A DNA stretch of 64,000 nt from Neptuniibacter caesariensis. Its GTDB lineage: Bacteria; Pseudomonadota; Gammaproteobacteria; Pseudomonadales; Balneatricaceae. A program made the translations under genes and the position numbers. Numbering within the stretch: position 1 is the first letter of the stretch; every line of letters starts with the position of its first letter. The stretch is from contig NZ_CH724127.1 of the NCBI RefSeq assembly GCF_000153345.1, positions 596,287-660,286 on the forward strand. Direction: 5' to 3'. This document shows positions 1-8,336 of the stretch, in pieces. The notes beneath the pieces are model-generated. The model was given only the letters and a program-made list of their open reading frames with translations. It had not been told where the DNA came from and did no database searches.

Positions 1-683
1 CCTGTGAATTTGATGCTTGCTGGGATCGCCATACAGCGGAGGGGGTTGTCAGAAAAGTCCTTCGCTTTCAGCCGGATATGGTACTGCACGCCGTACAGCC
101 ACATACCCGGATAGGTCACTATCTGTTTGCACCGGTTGATTGGCAGATCGCCCGAAAATGCCCGGTACCTGTGCTGTTTGTAAAAGATCGCTCTTGGCCC
201 GAACGCATGAGGATAGTGGCTTGTATTGACCCTTTGCACGAAGGGGATCGACGAGCAGAGCAAGATAAAAACCTATTGAACAAAACGCTCGCCCTTGCGG
301 ATGGTAATCATGAAATGCGCGTGCTGCATTGCTATAACACTTTACCGCACGATGCGATTTTTGATGAACACATGGTGACCGACTATGAAGCGCTGCAAGA
401 TAAGGTGGAGAGGAGCCATTTCAAAGAGTGTAATGGCATTTTAGAAGAGTTTGGTTTAAGCACCTCTTCTGATGTTGTCGATATCATCAAAGGTGAATCT
501 GAGCTAACGATCAGTAACTACGCTAAACATAACAACATTGATGTTGTTGTGATGGGGGCTGTTGCCCGAAGCGTGTTTGACCGTTTACTGGTCGGTAGCA
601 CTATGGAATATGTGGTGGATCATGTAGATTGTGATGTATTGATTGTTAAACATCCCGACTTTGTTTGCCCCGTATCAGAATAG
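1..683 (+). CDS. uspE: Universal stress protein, UspE-like, 5' end cut by the window
   Basis: The frame is open from base 3 with no stop, so the gene starts before the window and only the C-terminal part is present. Visible are the end of a first Usp domain, the linker with RKCPVPV and FVKDRSWPE (in E. coli UspE the equivalent is RKCPSPV...VKDQPWPE), and a complete second Usp domain ending in DCDVLIVKHP. The second domain has VVMGAVARS and GSTMEYVVDH, the usual nucleotide-loop region, although the glycines are not all conserved. Tandem-Usp proteins act in the cytoplasm in stress resistance and motility/adhesion; their biochemical role is unclear. The family call is firm; the exact symbol is by similarity to UspE. 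Confidence 0.85.
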   Translation, partial: CEFDACWDRHTAEGVVRKVLRFQPDMVLHAVQPHTRIGHYLFAPVDWQIARKCPVPVLFVKDRSWPERMRIVACIDPLHEGDRRAEQDKNLLNKTLALADGNHEMRVLHCYNTLPHDAIFDEHMVTDYEALQDKVERSHFKECNGILEEFGLSTSSDVVDIIKGESELTISNYAKHNNIDVVVMGAVARSVFDRLLVGSTMEYVVDHVDCDVLIVKHPDFVCPVSE

Positions 684-946
684 TGCGTTATCTAATCGGC
701 CTTTTTCTACCAGCATTGTTTCAGGGACTCGTTGTCCTGATCATCATCTCGATGAATCAGGGCAACGGGTCATGGGCAGGCTTAGCTGCTTTCCTTTTAG
801 GTATGATAGCGATACCGCTGACAGCGCTGATTAACGGCCTTTATGTCTGGAAAAATCCACAGGTTTCAATACTCACCGTGATTGCTAAGACATTTAGCTT
901 AGCGGTGATTGCTCCGTTACTTTGCATGGTTACGTTGATCCTTTAG
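683..946 (+). CDS. Small hydrophobic membrane protein of unknown function
   Basis: About 87 residues, starting at a GTG that shares its first G with the UspE stop codon (TAGTG). A TTG 18 bases upstream is an alternative start. The protein is almost wholly hydrophobic, with three likely membrane segments (about residues 3-23, 30-52 and 64-86) joined by short loops. I do not recognise a family. The overlap with uspE suggests translational coupling and co-expression. No clear ribosome binding site is visible at either start, and the gene ends four bases before the convergent marR-type gene. It is real mainly because of length, hydrophobic pattern and coupling. Confidence 0.55.
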   Translation: MRYLIGLFLPALFQGLVVLIIISMNQGNGSWAGLAAFLLGMIAIPLTALINGLYVWKNPQVSILTVIAKTFSLAVIAPLLCMVTLIL

Positions 947-950
947 CCGT

Positions 951-1454
951 TTACGCATCTTCCAGAAGGCTTAAAATCTTACGTAGCGCATTATCAAGCT
1001 GCTGTTGCTCATCTTCAGTTAGTGGCGAGAGTATTCTTTCCAGGTTTTCTGTATGGGCGGTCACTGCTTTATCAATTAACTGAAAACCTTCTTCCGTCAG
1101 TTCCACCAGCATACTGCGAGCGTCTTCCGGGTTTGCCGTTCTTGCAATCAGTCCTCTTTTCTCAAGTCCTTTCAAGCGATGTGTCATGGTTCCTGAGGTG
1201 ACCATCAAGGTAGAGAAAAGCGCAGTTGGTGCCAGGGAGTAGAGGCTGCCTGCGCGGCGCAGGGTTGCCAGTACATCGAATTCCCAGTAGTTAAGCCCAT
1301 ATTCTGCAAAGGTTTTTTCTAGCTTGTGCTGAACCAGTGCAGAACTGCGTTTGATTCTTCCGGGGATCCCCATCAGTTCAGAATTCAGTTCAGGGCGTTC
1401 GTTTTTCCATTGATCAACAATTAGATCAACCGCATCCATTTTTTTATCGGCCAT
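951..1454 (-). CDS. MarR family transcriptional regulator
   Basis: 167 residues, typical for MarR proteins. The winged helix lies around residues 60-125: a recognition-helix region with LMVTSGTMTHRL, then KRGLIAR and the wing with PEDARSMLVELTEEG. The C-terminal helix (about 140-165) would form the dimer. It is divergent from the EamA exporter at 1563, and the shared 108-bp intergenic region carries two near-identical palindromes that are good MarR operators, so it probably represses both itself and the exporter-nitroreductase operon until a small aromatic or toxic ligand binds. The start has an AGGAT box about eight bases upstream. Family call is certain; ligand unknown. Confidence 0.93.
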   Translation of the reverse strand: MADKKMDAVDLIVDQWKNERPELNSELMGIPGRIKRSSALVQHKLEKTFAEYGLNYWEFDVLATLRRAGSLYSLAPTALFSTLMVTSGTMTHRLKGLEKRGLIARTANPEDARSMLVELTEEGFQLIDKAVTAHTENLERILSPLTEDEQQQLDNALRKILSLLEDA

Positions 1455-1468
1455 AATAAAAATCCTAT

Positions 1469-1530
1469 TTTATCTTGAGTTCAAGATAAATTGATGTCAT
1501 TGTTTAATTATATCTTGAATTCAAGATAAA
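1469..1530. promoter_or_regulatory. Twin palindromic MarR operators
   Basis: Site 1 (1469-1490) has ten-base arms TTTATCTTGA/TCAAGATAAA around a central GT. Site 2 (1511-1528) is the perfect 18-bp palindrome TATCTTGAATTCAAGATA. Their centres are 40 bp apart, close to four helical turns, so two dimers would bind on the same face of the DNA. They lie between the divergent marR-type gene and the exporter operon. The palindromes are directly visible; binding by the neighbouring regulator is inferred. Confidence 0.8.
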
Positions 1531-1562
1531 TTTCTATTCTCACTTTAGCAGAGGCTTGGTTT

Positions 1563-2462
1563 ATGAATATTGGTCTGAGCGGTGTCATTCTTTTAACTGC
1601 GCTGGCACCGATGATTTGGGGATCAACCTATATTGTCACGACGGAATTGCTACCTGCAGACATGCCTTTTACGGCTGCTTGTATTCGTGTTCTACCGGCA
1701 GGCTTATTGTTGGTGCTTTATAGTCGAAACCTTCCCAAGGCGAATGAGCTGGGCAAGTTATTGGTATTGGCTGGATTAAATATTGGATTTTTCCAGGCTC
1801 TTTTATTTGTCGCGGCTTATCGGTTGCCTGGCGGGATTGCTGCGGTCCTGGGGGCTTTACAACCGATTATGGTCATGGGGTTTATCTGGCTTTGTGACCA
1901 GAAGCGCCCCGCCGTTGTTAGTTTGATAGCCGCAATCTTTGGGGTTTTAGGTATGGCTGTGATGCTGATATCCCCTAATGGTCACTGGGATCTGATTGGG
2001 ATACTGGCTGCTTTCTTCGGTGCGATGTTCATGGCATTGGGGACTTTTCTTTCACAACGTTGGCAGAATTCGATGCCACTTCTGGGCTTTACGGGTTGGC
2101 AGTTATTGCTGGGCGGGTTGATGTTACTACCCATTTCACTGCTGTTGGATCCGCCGATGCCGGAACTGGGCATTTCAGAACTGCTGAGCTTTAGCTATCT
2201 GTCACTCTTTGGTGCGTTGCTCGCTTATGTGATCTGGTTCAGAGGGTTATCTAAATTGCCGTCGGTGGCGGTTTCCTCCTTGGGTCTGTTAAGCCCGATC
2301 AGTGCGGTTATCCTCGGGTGGGTGTTTCTTGATCAGGCTCTTTCAGGGGGAACGCTCTTTGGCATGATCGTTGTGTTGCTGAGTGTTTTGATCGTGCAGT
2401 TAGCAACGGTATCCATTCCCAAAATCTCAATTCGTAAATTTGTCCTCTTGCTTAAAAACTAA
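1563..2462 (+). CDS. EamA/DMT family inner-membrane exporter
   Basis: 299 residues with ten predicted membrane helices arranged as two repeated five-helix EamA domains (about 8-138 and 148-283). The start region MIWGSTYIVTTELLP and the second-repeat signature near LSPISAVILGWVFL are typical of the drug/metabolite transporter superfamily (RhaT/YdcZ-like exporters). Substrate is not predictable from sequence. It is the first gene of a two-gene unit with the nitroreductase 16 bp downstream and is preceded by two MarR operators, suggesting induction by the compound it exports. An ATG start with a purine-rich GAGG 10-13 bases upstream was used. Confidence 0.9.
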   Translation: MNIGLSGVILLTALAPMIWGSTYIVTTELLPADMPFTAACIRVLPAGLLLVLYSRNLPKANELGKLLVLAGLNIGFFQALLFVAAYRLPGGIAAVLGALQPIMVMGFIWLCDQKRPAVVSLIAAIFGVLGMAVMLISPNGHWDLIGILAAFFGAMFMALGTFLSQRWQNSMPLLGFTGWQLLLGGLMLLPISLLLDPPMPELGISELLSFSYLSLFGALLAYVIWFRGLSKLPSVAVSSLGLLSPISAVILGWVFLDQALSGGTLFGMIVVLLSVLIVQLATVSIPKISIRKFVLLLKN

Positions 2463-2478
2463 CTATTGGAGTTGAACT

Positions 2479-3096
2479 ATGAGTAATCAGTTGGAATCTA
2501 TATTGCAGTCACGGGCTTCTGTGGGTAAGTACCAAACAGGTAAGCAGATCCCGCAGCAGGATATACAGGAGCTTCTGCGTCTGGCCACGCTGTCACCGTC
2601 GGCGTTTAATATGCAGAACTGGCACTTCCTGGTGGTGAACTCGGATGAGGCTAAGCAACGGTTACACCCGATCGCTTACTATCAGCCACAGATACTCGAT
2701 GCCTCTGCAACGGTTGTTATCTGCGGTGATCTGGATGGTTATCAGCGCCTGGAAGAACGTTTAACCCCGAGTGTGGAAGCGGGCATCCTGAATGATGAGA
2801 TCGTTAAGGGATGGTCTGAGATGGTTAACTCCGGTTTTGCCGACAACCCCCAAGCACAAAGGGATGAGGCGGTTAGGGCTGCTTCATTGGCAGCTATGAC
2901 GCTGATGTTGGCAGCATCGGGTAAAGGCATAGCTTCAGGTGCGATGAGTGGTTTTGATGCGCAAGGCCTGCAAAAAGAGTTTGGGCTAGCTAAAGAGCGC
3001 CTGCCTGTTCTACTGGTCACTTTGGGATACCCTGACCAAGCAAGCTGGCCACAAAAACCACGGGTGTCAGTTCAGGACGTGATGTCGATTGTGTAA
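2479..3096 (+). CDS. Nitroreductase family FMN-dependent oxidoreductase
   Basis: 205 residues. The N-terminal SRASVGKYQ and the TLSPSAFNMQNWHFLVV segment are the FMN-binding signatures of the NfsB/YdjA-like nitroreductase fold, and ASGKGIASGAMSGFD plus LPVLLVTLGYPD form the C-terminal FMN contacts. Such enzymes use NAD(P)H to reduce nitroaromatics, quinones or enones in the cytoplasm. A good GGAG lies eight bases before ATG. It is only 16 bp behind the exporter and under the same MarR operators, so a detoxification pair (reduce and export) is the simplest reading. The true substrate is unknown. Confidence 0.92.
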   Translation: MSNQLESILQSRASVGKYQTGKQIPQQDIQELLRLATLSPSAFNMQNWHFLVVNSDEAKQRLHPIAYYQPQILDASATVVICGDLDGYQRLEERLTPSVEAGILNDEIVKGWSEMVNSGFADNPQAQRDEAVRAASLAAMTLMLAASGKGIASGAMSGFDAQGLQKEFGLAKERLPVLLVTLGYPDQASWPQKPRVSVQDVMSIV

Positions 3097-3100
3097 AGCG

Positions 3101-3127
3101 TCGGGAGCAGCATAGGACTGCTCCCGA
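3101..3127. terminator. Hairpin between convergent genes
   Basis: Perfect ten-base stem TCGGGAGCAG/CTGCTCCCGA with a seven-base loop, placed directly after the nitroreductase stop and before the stop of the convergent LysE gene. There is no run of T on either strand, so intrinsic termination is plausible but not textbook. Confidence 0.5.
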
Positions 3128-3133
3128 AAATAT

Positions 3134-3754
3134 TCACGCCAGGTAAGTCTCACGTAGCTCGTTGAGCACCGGTAGGACGGAGACCACTAAAAGTAGGGCC
3201 ATTGAGACGTTAAACATGCGTTGATAGTTGGGCTGATTTAGAAAGCGTTTTAGAACTGAGCCAAACAGTAGCCAGCTACCAACACAGGGAAAGCTAACAG
3301 CAAAGAACGACAGGCTGATCGCCATTACCTGTATAAGCATTTCAGTGCTTTGTGAGGTAAAAGCAGCCACAGCACCCGTTGCCATCACCCAGGCTTTCGG
3401 GTTGATCCATTGGAACAGGGCTGCCTGCATAAAGGTTAAGGGTTTAGATTCTTGTTCTTTGCTTTCTAGCGAAGATGGTGCAGCAGATGCCACCAGCCAG
3501 GCCAGATAAAGAAGATAGGCAACCCCGAGAACTTTAATGATCTCATGAAGAATAGGGAACTTATCAAAGATGGTGCTGAAACCCAGGCCTACAGCTGCCA
3601 CCATCAGTGGGAATCCCAGACAGATGCCTACCAGGTGTGGAACGCTACGTTTAATCCCATAATTCAATCCCGAAGTCATAATCATAATGTTATTCGGTCC
3701 CGGCGTTATGGTAGATGAAAACGCAAACACCAAAATGGCGATATAGAGTTCCAT
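3134..3754 (-). CDS. LysE family translocator (amino-acid or metabolite exporter)
   Basis: 206 residues, six membrane helices. The N-terminal signature STITPGPNNIMIMTSGLNYG (TPGP motif) and the mid-protein FQWINPKAWVMATGA motif are diagnostic for the LysE/RhtB family, which exports amino acids or homoserine-lactone-like compounds through the inner membrane. GGAGG is seven bases before the ATG. It lies divergent to a LysR gene across 308 bp that holds two inverted repeats, the usual arrangement for LysR-controlled exporters. Substrate unknown. Confidence 0.93.
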   Translation of the reverse strand: MELYIAILVFAFSSTITPGPNNIMIMTSGLNYGIKRSVPHLVGICLGFPLMVAAVGLGFSTIFDKFPILHEIIKVLGVAYLLYLAWLVASAAPSSLESKEQESKPLTFMQAALFQWINPKAWVMATGAVAAFTSQSTEMLIQVMAISLSFFAVSFPCVGSWLLFGSVLKRFLNQPNYQRMFNVSMALLLVVSVLPVLNELRETYLA

Positions 3755-4062
3755 ATTGTGGCCTCCGTGCAGATGATAAAAAAGTTGATGATGCTTATTA
3801 TCCAGTCTGACCTGGATAGGGTACAGATTCAGAAATGCTAAAAACGAGGTGCACAGATTTCTGATAAATACAGTTATCGTCAGTAATTAACAGTACAGAT
3901 TGTAAATATGGTAGACGGCGGTAAACACTGTATCTGCTGAAACTTATAAATTGAGGCATTTTCGCTTTTTACAAGTCAGGTTGATTATCTTTAACCGCTA
4001 GGATGCTTTCCTAAGGGAAAGGGGTAAACTAGGGAACCTGCGACTGAGAAGTAGAGTAAACA
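3755..4062. promoter_or_regulatory. Divergent control region between LysE exporter and LysR regulator
   Basis: Gene-free 308 bp. It contains an inverted repeat at 3799-3818 with seven-base arms (TATCCAG/CTGGATA, six-base spacer) and another at 3829-3864 (TCAGAAAT/ATTTCTGA, 20-base spacer). The word ACAGATT occurs three times (near 3823, 3853 and 3895). These fit regulator binding sites for the divergent genes. An 11-base match to the ends of the inverted-repeat elements described elsewhere lies at 4033-4043. No sure promoter hexamers were identified. Confidence 0.45.
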
Positions 4063-4974
4063 TTGAATCGATTAAACCTAAATCTACTGCGTGCATTGGC
4101 AGTTATGCTTGAAGAGCGGCATGTGACCCGTGCAGCAGAACGTTTGCACCTTACCCAGTCAGCCTTGAGCAGACAATTGAGCCAGTTAAGGGAGCATTTC
4201 TCCGATCCACTTCTGATCAGGGAGGGTAATGAATACTTGCTCAGTGCGCGTGCGAAACAACTGTTACCCAAGATTCAGGCAATCCTCACTGAGGTAGATG
4301 AGTTAAGCGAAGGCGACAGTTTTGACCCTTTGCAGTGCAGACGTCGGTTCAGCTTTGCCTGTACTGATCATGTTGCCCAGTTTATTTTTCCTGAAATCTT
4401 AGGGCGTTTACGTGATGAAGCGCCAGGAATTGATATTACTTTTGAGATGTGGCGCCCTGAATGGCTGGGTCGTTTAGGTCAGCTGCCACTGGATATTGCC
4501 TCAACCACTACTGCGAATCTTCCAGAGAATGTGCGGAGTATTCATATCGGTCAGGATAGCCCTGTATGCCTGATGGCCGAAAACCACCCTTTAGCCGCGT
4601 GTGAGCTTAGTATCGAAAAGATGCTGGAATATCCCTTCCTACGCCTGAATAGTGGTGGAGATAAAGATTCTTTCTTTGATAAAGCGCTCGAGTCGATGGG
4701 ATTGCAACGGCGTATTCAATATGAAGTGCCTTTCTTTTCTGCCGCTTTTCAGGCATTGGAAGGGAGCTCGTTACTGATGATTCTGCCTCATCACATTGCT
4801 ATGAATGCTCTGGAACACTTCCCTTTGGCGGTAGCTCAGCTCCCGTTAGCGGAAGTACCAAAGAATCAGTATCACATGTGTTGGCACGAGGTTCATGATC
4901 AGGATCCAGCCCATAGTTGGTTGCGCCAGTTGATTGCTGAGGTACTGAGGAAGGAGATGTATCTGGAGTCATAA
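4063..4974 (+). CDS. LysR family transcriptional regulator
   Basis: 303 residues. The N-terminal winged helix (about 5-65) has the classic ERHVTRAAERLHLTQSALSR helix-turn-helix followed by REHFSDPLLIRE; the remainder is a periplasmic-binding-type effector domain (about 90-295). A TTG start is used because it places the conserved NLNLLRAL at residue 4; no better start exists. It faces away from one LysE exporter and is followed 108 bp later by a second LysE exporter on the same strand, so it may control either. Effector unknown. Confidence 0.92.
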   Translation: MNRLNLNLLRALAVMLEERHVTRAAERLHLTQSALSRQLSQLREHFSDPLLIREGNEYLLSARAKQLLPKIQAILTEVDELSEGDSFDPLQCRRRFSFACTDHVAQFIFPEILGRLRDEAPGIDITFEMWRPEWLGRLGQLPLDIASTTTANLPENVRSIHIGQDSPVCLMAENHPLAACELSIEKMLEYPFLRLNSGGDKDSFFDKALESMGLQRRIQYEVPFFSAAFQALEGSSLLMILPHHIAMNALEHFPLAVAQLPLAEVPKNQYHMCWHEVHDQDPAHSWLRQLIAEVLRKEMYLES

Positions 4975-5082
4975 CGGTTAACTATTAGTTATGATTCTAA
5001 ATCATGGTAATGATGTTTAATTTGCATTTTTGTAATGTCTGATCAAGCACTACACTAGCCCTGTTTTCTATAGGGGTGTGAA

Positions 5083-5688
5083 ATGTCGTTAGCTATCTGG
5101 ATCTCTTTTGTCATTGTTTGTGTGCTTGGAACTATTTCTCCAGGACCTAGCCTTGCCGTTGTATTAAAACAAACCTTGAGTAATGGACGTCAGCATGGTG
5201 TGGTGACTGCGCTCAGCCATTCTGCGGGTGTCGCCTTATGGGCATTGCTGACGGTATGGGGGCTTGGTGTTGTCGTAGAGCAGCACCCCTTACTCTATAA
5301 GGTATTGACCTATACTGGTGCGGTTTACCTGGCCTGGCTGGGGATTAAAGCGATTCGTTCTGCCGGTAACTCAGGTCTGGCCGCCAAGGGCAGTAAAGGC
5401 CCTCTTTCAGAGGCTGCTCGTGATGGGGCGATGATCTCGGTTATGAACCCCAAACTTGCTATCTTCTTTATCGCACTGTTTTCACAGTTTGTCGCTGTGG
5501 ATCAGACCGTGCTAGAGAAATTTATCCTGCTTATCACCGTGGTTGTGATCGATATTCTTTGGTTCTGTGGCGTGGCGCTTTTACTCTCTCAAGAGCGTGT
5601 CGTTAAAGCGTTGGAGAAACAGTCAAAGAAAATCGATCGCGTCAGTGGTTTGGTGATGATCGGCTTGGCAGTTAGGGTTGCGTTTTAG
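5083..5688 (+). CDS. LysE family translocator (second copy)
   Basis: 201 residues with six membrane helices, SPGPSLAVVLKQTLSNG near the N terminus and MNPKLAIFFIALFSQF in the middle, both LysE/RhtB signatures. It is closer to the RhtB/RhtC threonine-homoserine exporter type than the copy at 3134, with which it shares only family-level similarity, so this is not a recent duplication. A purine-rich AGGGG precedes the ATG. It lies downstream of the LysR gene on the same strand. Confidence 0.92.
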   Translation: MSLAIWISFVIVCVLGTISPGPSLAVVLKQTLSNGRQHGVVTALSHSAGVALWALLTVWGLGVVVEQHPLLYKVLTYTGAVYLAWLGIKAIRSAGNSGLAAKGSKGPLSEAARDGAMISVMNPKLAIFFIALFSQFVAVDQTVLEKFILLITVVVIDILWFCGVALLLSQERVVKALEKQSKKIDRVSGLVMIGLAVRVAF

Positions 5689-5700
5689 GTTCAGGATAGA

Positions 5701-5728
5701 GTCAGCCGGAGTCAGCCGGAGTCAGCTG
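5701..5728. repeat. Short tandem repeat of a 10-bp unit
   Basis: The unit GTCAGCCGGA occurs twice, followed by a third incomplete copy GTCAGCTGG, between the convergent LysE and helicase genes. Probably replication slippage; no function is evident. Confidence 0.8.
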
Positions 5729-5731
5729 GCC

Positions 5732-6985
5732 TTAACTATTCTTCGCCGCCAACGCTGCGGCTTCTCTTAATTTATCTTTCTTGCTTTTACGTTTGCCTTT
5801 CACAGGAGCCTGGCCTTTTTTCTGAGTGACTTCCTTAGGCGGTTCTTGAGCCCTTTCAAATCCAGGGATCTGTTCCCGTGGAATTTTCATGCGGATACGT
5901 TTTTCGATCAGCTTAAAGTGTGCATCACTCTCATGATCGACAAAGGAGATGGCTAAACCCGCTTCACCCGCCCTGGCAGTTCGGCCTGCCCGGTGAACAT
6001 AGTCGGATGTTGCTCTGGGAAGGTCATAGTTGAGCACGCAGGGCAGGGACGGGATATCAATACCTCGTGCGGCCAGATCTGTGGCAATAAGGATTTTACA
6101 GCGGCCTTTGCTGAAATCTTCCAAAGCACCAAGGCGCTCTTTTTGGGTCAGATCACCATGCAGGGTCGAGGACTGGATTCCAGATCGATACAGTTTAAGT
6201 TCAATATTATTCGCCGTTCGTTTGCTACCTACAAAGATAAGTAATTGCTGCCATTTTTCCTGTTTGATCAGGTGCTTCAATAGCATGGTCCGGTTATTTC
6301 GATCGACCTCAATAGCCCTTTGATGCAGCTGATCGGGTAGGGTTGCTTCCTGTTTAACCGATATTTCAACAGGGTTGCGGAGTAACTCCTCCGTCAGCTC
6401 TTTGACTTTGTCAGGGAAGGTTGCAGAAAACAACAAGGTTTGAACGTTTCCTGGTGTTTGATCCAGAATGTCATCAAGCTCATCGGCAAAACCAAGATCC
6501 AGCATCCTGTCGGCTTCATCCAAAACCAGTGCTTTAAGACCACGAAGGTCAAGTGCATTTTTACGCATCAGATCCAGAAGGCGCCCCGGTGTTGCGACCA
6601 CAATATCGCAGCCTTTACTCAATGACTGCATCTGCGGATTGATCGCTGCCCCACCGTAGATCGCGACACTGCGGATTTTACGGGGGCAGTTTTCACTGTA
6701 TCTATCAACAGATTGACTCACTTGAACGGCTAATTCACGGGTAGGGACCAATACCAGGGCATGTGTCAGATTGTTACCCGGTGCTGGAATCGAATGCAGT
6801 TTCTCAAGCAAGGGAAGGACAAACCCTGCGGTTTTTCCTGAGCCAGTTTCTGCGGCAGCGATTAAATCATGCCCTTTGAGTACAGCGGGGATCGCTTTGT
6901 CCTGAATGGCGGTGGGTTCTTTATACCCAAGGGAGCTAAGCGTAGAGGTGAAAAAATCGGAAAGACCAAGAGAAACGAATGACAT
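5732..6985 (-). CDS. DEAD-box ATP-dependent RNA helicase, RhlE-like
   Basis: 417 residues from the chosen ATG (MSFVSLGLSD), which matches the usual N terminus of RhlE-type helicases; the frame extends 24 codons further upstream without conserved content. In order: Q motif with PTAIQ, Walker A AETGSGKT, PTRELA, TPGR, DEAD box VLDEADRML, SAT motif LFSATF, then the second RecA domain with ATDLAARGID and HRAGRTARAG. The C-terminal tail (about 370-417) is lysine-rich, as in RNA-binding tails. Expected roles are rRNA maturation, mRNA turnover and cold adaptation. It is a monocistronic gene here. Confidence 0.93.
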   Translation of the reverse strand: MSFVSLGLSDFFTSTLSSLGYKEPTAIQDKAIPAVLKGHDLIAAAETGSGKTAGFVLPLLEKLHSIPAPGNNLTHALVLVPTRELAVQVSQSVDRYSENCPRKIRSVAIYGGAAINPQMQSLSKGCDIVVATPGRLLDLMRKNALDLRGLKALVLDEADRMLDLGFADELDDILDQTPGNVQTLLFSATFPDKVKELTEELLRNPVEISVKQEATLPDQLHQRAIEVDRNNRTMLLKHLIKQEKWQQLLIFVGSKRTANNIELKLYRSGIQSSTLHGDLTQKERLGALEDFSKGRCKILIATDLAARGIDIPSLPCVLNYDLPRATSDYVHRAGRTARAGEAGLAISFVDHESDAHFKLIEKRIRMKIPREQIPGFERAQEPPKEVTQKKGQAPVKGKRKSKKDKLREAAALAAKNS

Positions 6986-7184
6986 ATAAAGAGCTGAGCC
7001 TGAATATAAAAACTCTATTCTATCAGAATTAAATAGCGGCCTTGGGCTAATCTTCAAGGCAGATAATTTCTGTTGCTACCTTTTATCTCAGTATAAGTGG
7101 CTGAATAGACGATATAATATAGGTAGAGCTGGATAGGAAAGTAAGTTTACAGAGGATGTTTCCACCGTCAGTTTGAGGAATGGA

Positions 7185-8336
7185 ATGGGTACTTTGTATA
7201 AAACATGTTTGGTTTTGCTTACTTTTCTGCTGATAGCGAGTTGTTCGGCGCAAAAAGAGCCGATCAAAATTGGCGTTGTATTACCGCTTACAGGCCCTTT
7301 TGAAATCTATGGCCAGCAAGGTTTAAATGGTGCACTGCTCGCGGTTGAAGATATCAATCAGCGAGGAGGTGTGCTCGGCCATCCGATTGAATTGGTGGTG
7401 AGAGACAATCAAACCGATCCAGCTTTATCTGTTAGGTTAAGCCGAGAGCTTATCCAGATTGAAGATGTGTTTGCGCTATTAGGCCCTGTCAGTAGTGCGG
7501 CCAGATATGCGATGTTTGATGTAGCGAATCAGTTCAAAATACCTATGTTTTACGGCATCGATTATGAAGGGAGGCACTATAATCGCTACCTCGTCTGCTA
7601 CAGCACCGTTCCTGAACATTACGTTGATCCTGTTATACCTTACCTTATAGAGCGTTCTGGCGATCGCTTTTATATTTTTGGCTACGATTACATCTGGCCC
7701 CATCGAATGTCGGAAAGAATTGTTGCTGAGGTTAATCGGGCGGGGGGAAAGATCAGTGGTAGAGAGTTCACCGCGTTCAATATTAAGGATTACAGCGCTG
7801 TTTTTGAAAGAATTAACCAGGCTGAAACGGATAACCTAATGCTTATACTGCCGGGTGCAGATGGGTTCCGTTTTCTGGAACAGATGGCCGAATTCAAATT
7901 TTCTAAGCCTTTAAAAACGGTCGCGTTTGCAGCCGATGAAACCTATCTGAATACAGTGAAACCTTCGGCACTGGAAGGCGTGATTTCCCCTTTGCATTTT
8001 GTCAGTGAGCGTCAGAACCCGGTTTTTAGCCGGTTTGTGGAGCGCTACCGTGAACGCTATGGAGAAAGTGCATCTGTAACTTATGCCAGTAAGTCGCATT
8101 ATGACCTTATCTTTTTCTTTAAAGGTGCTTTGGAAAAAGCGGGAGAGATGGATCGAGAGCGGATGTTAGATGCGCTTGAGGGTTTAACTTTATACAGTGG
8201 TGAATCAAAAGTTACGCTTCGCGGAGATAACCATTTTAATCTGCCCATGTTTTTAGCCGAGTATCAGTCAAACAGATTAAATGTCACTAAAGCGTTAGGC
8301 ACAATTTATCCTGATGACCAGAGAAAGGTTGATTAG
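7185..8336 (+). CDS. Amino-acid/amide-type periplasmic binding lipoprotein
   Basis: 383 residues from ATG 7185, which has GAGG seven bases upstream; an earlier in-frame TTG at 7173 is less likely. A short signal sequence ends in the lipobox LIASC (Cys20), giving a lipoprotein; Ser at +2 predicts the outer membrane. The body is a Peripla_BP_6 fold (LivJ/UrtA/AmiC group), with KIGVVLPLTGPFEIYG, GALLAVEDINQRGG and the Tyr/Ser-rich hinge. No permease or ATPase genes accompany it. Instead it abuts a membrane diguanylate cyclase with no gap (TAG then ATG), so it most likely senses a ligand for that enzyme rather than feeding a transporter. Confidence 0.88.
   Translation: MGTLYKTCLVLLTFLLIASCSAQKEPIKIGVVLPLTGPFEIYGQQGLNGALLAVEDINQRGGVLGHPIELVVRDNQTDPALSVRLSRELIQIEDVFALLGPVSSAARYAMFDVANQFKIPMFYGIDYEGRHYNRYLVCYSTVPEHYVDPVIPYLIERSGDRFYIFGYDYIWPHRMSERIVAEVNRAGGKISGREFTAFNIKDYSAVFERINQAETDNLMLILPGADGFRFLEQMAEFKFSKPLKTVAFAADETYLNTVKPSALEGVISPLHFVSERQNPVFSRFVERYRERYGESASVTYASKSHYDLIFFFKGALEKAGEMDRERMLDALEGLTLYSGESKVTLRGDNHFNLPMFLAEYQSNRLNVTKALGTIYPDDQRKVD

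Noticed and set aside
3134-5688. Recent duplication of LysE exporters around LysR
   Set aside because: The two LysE proteins share only family motifs and differ throughout, so they are not a recent duplicate.
5993-6323. Plus-strand open frames inside the helicase gene
   Set aside because: They lie antisense to a strongly conserved DEAD-box gene and have no ribosome binding sites or family similarity.
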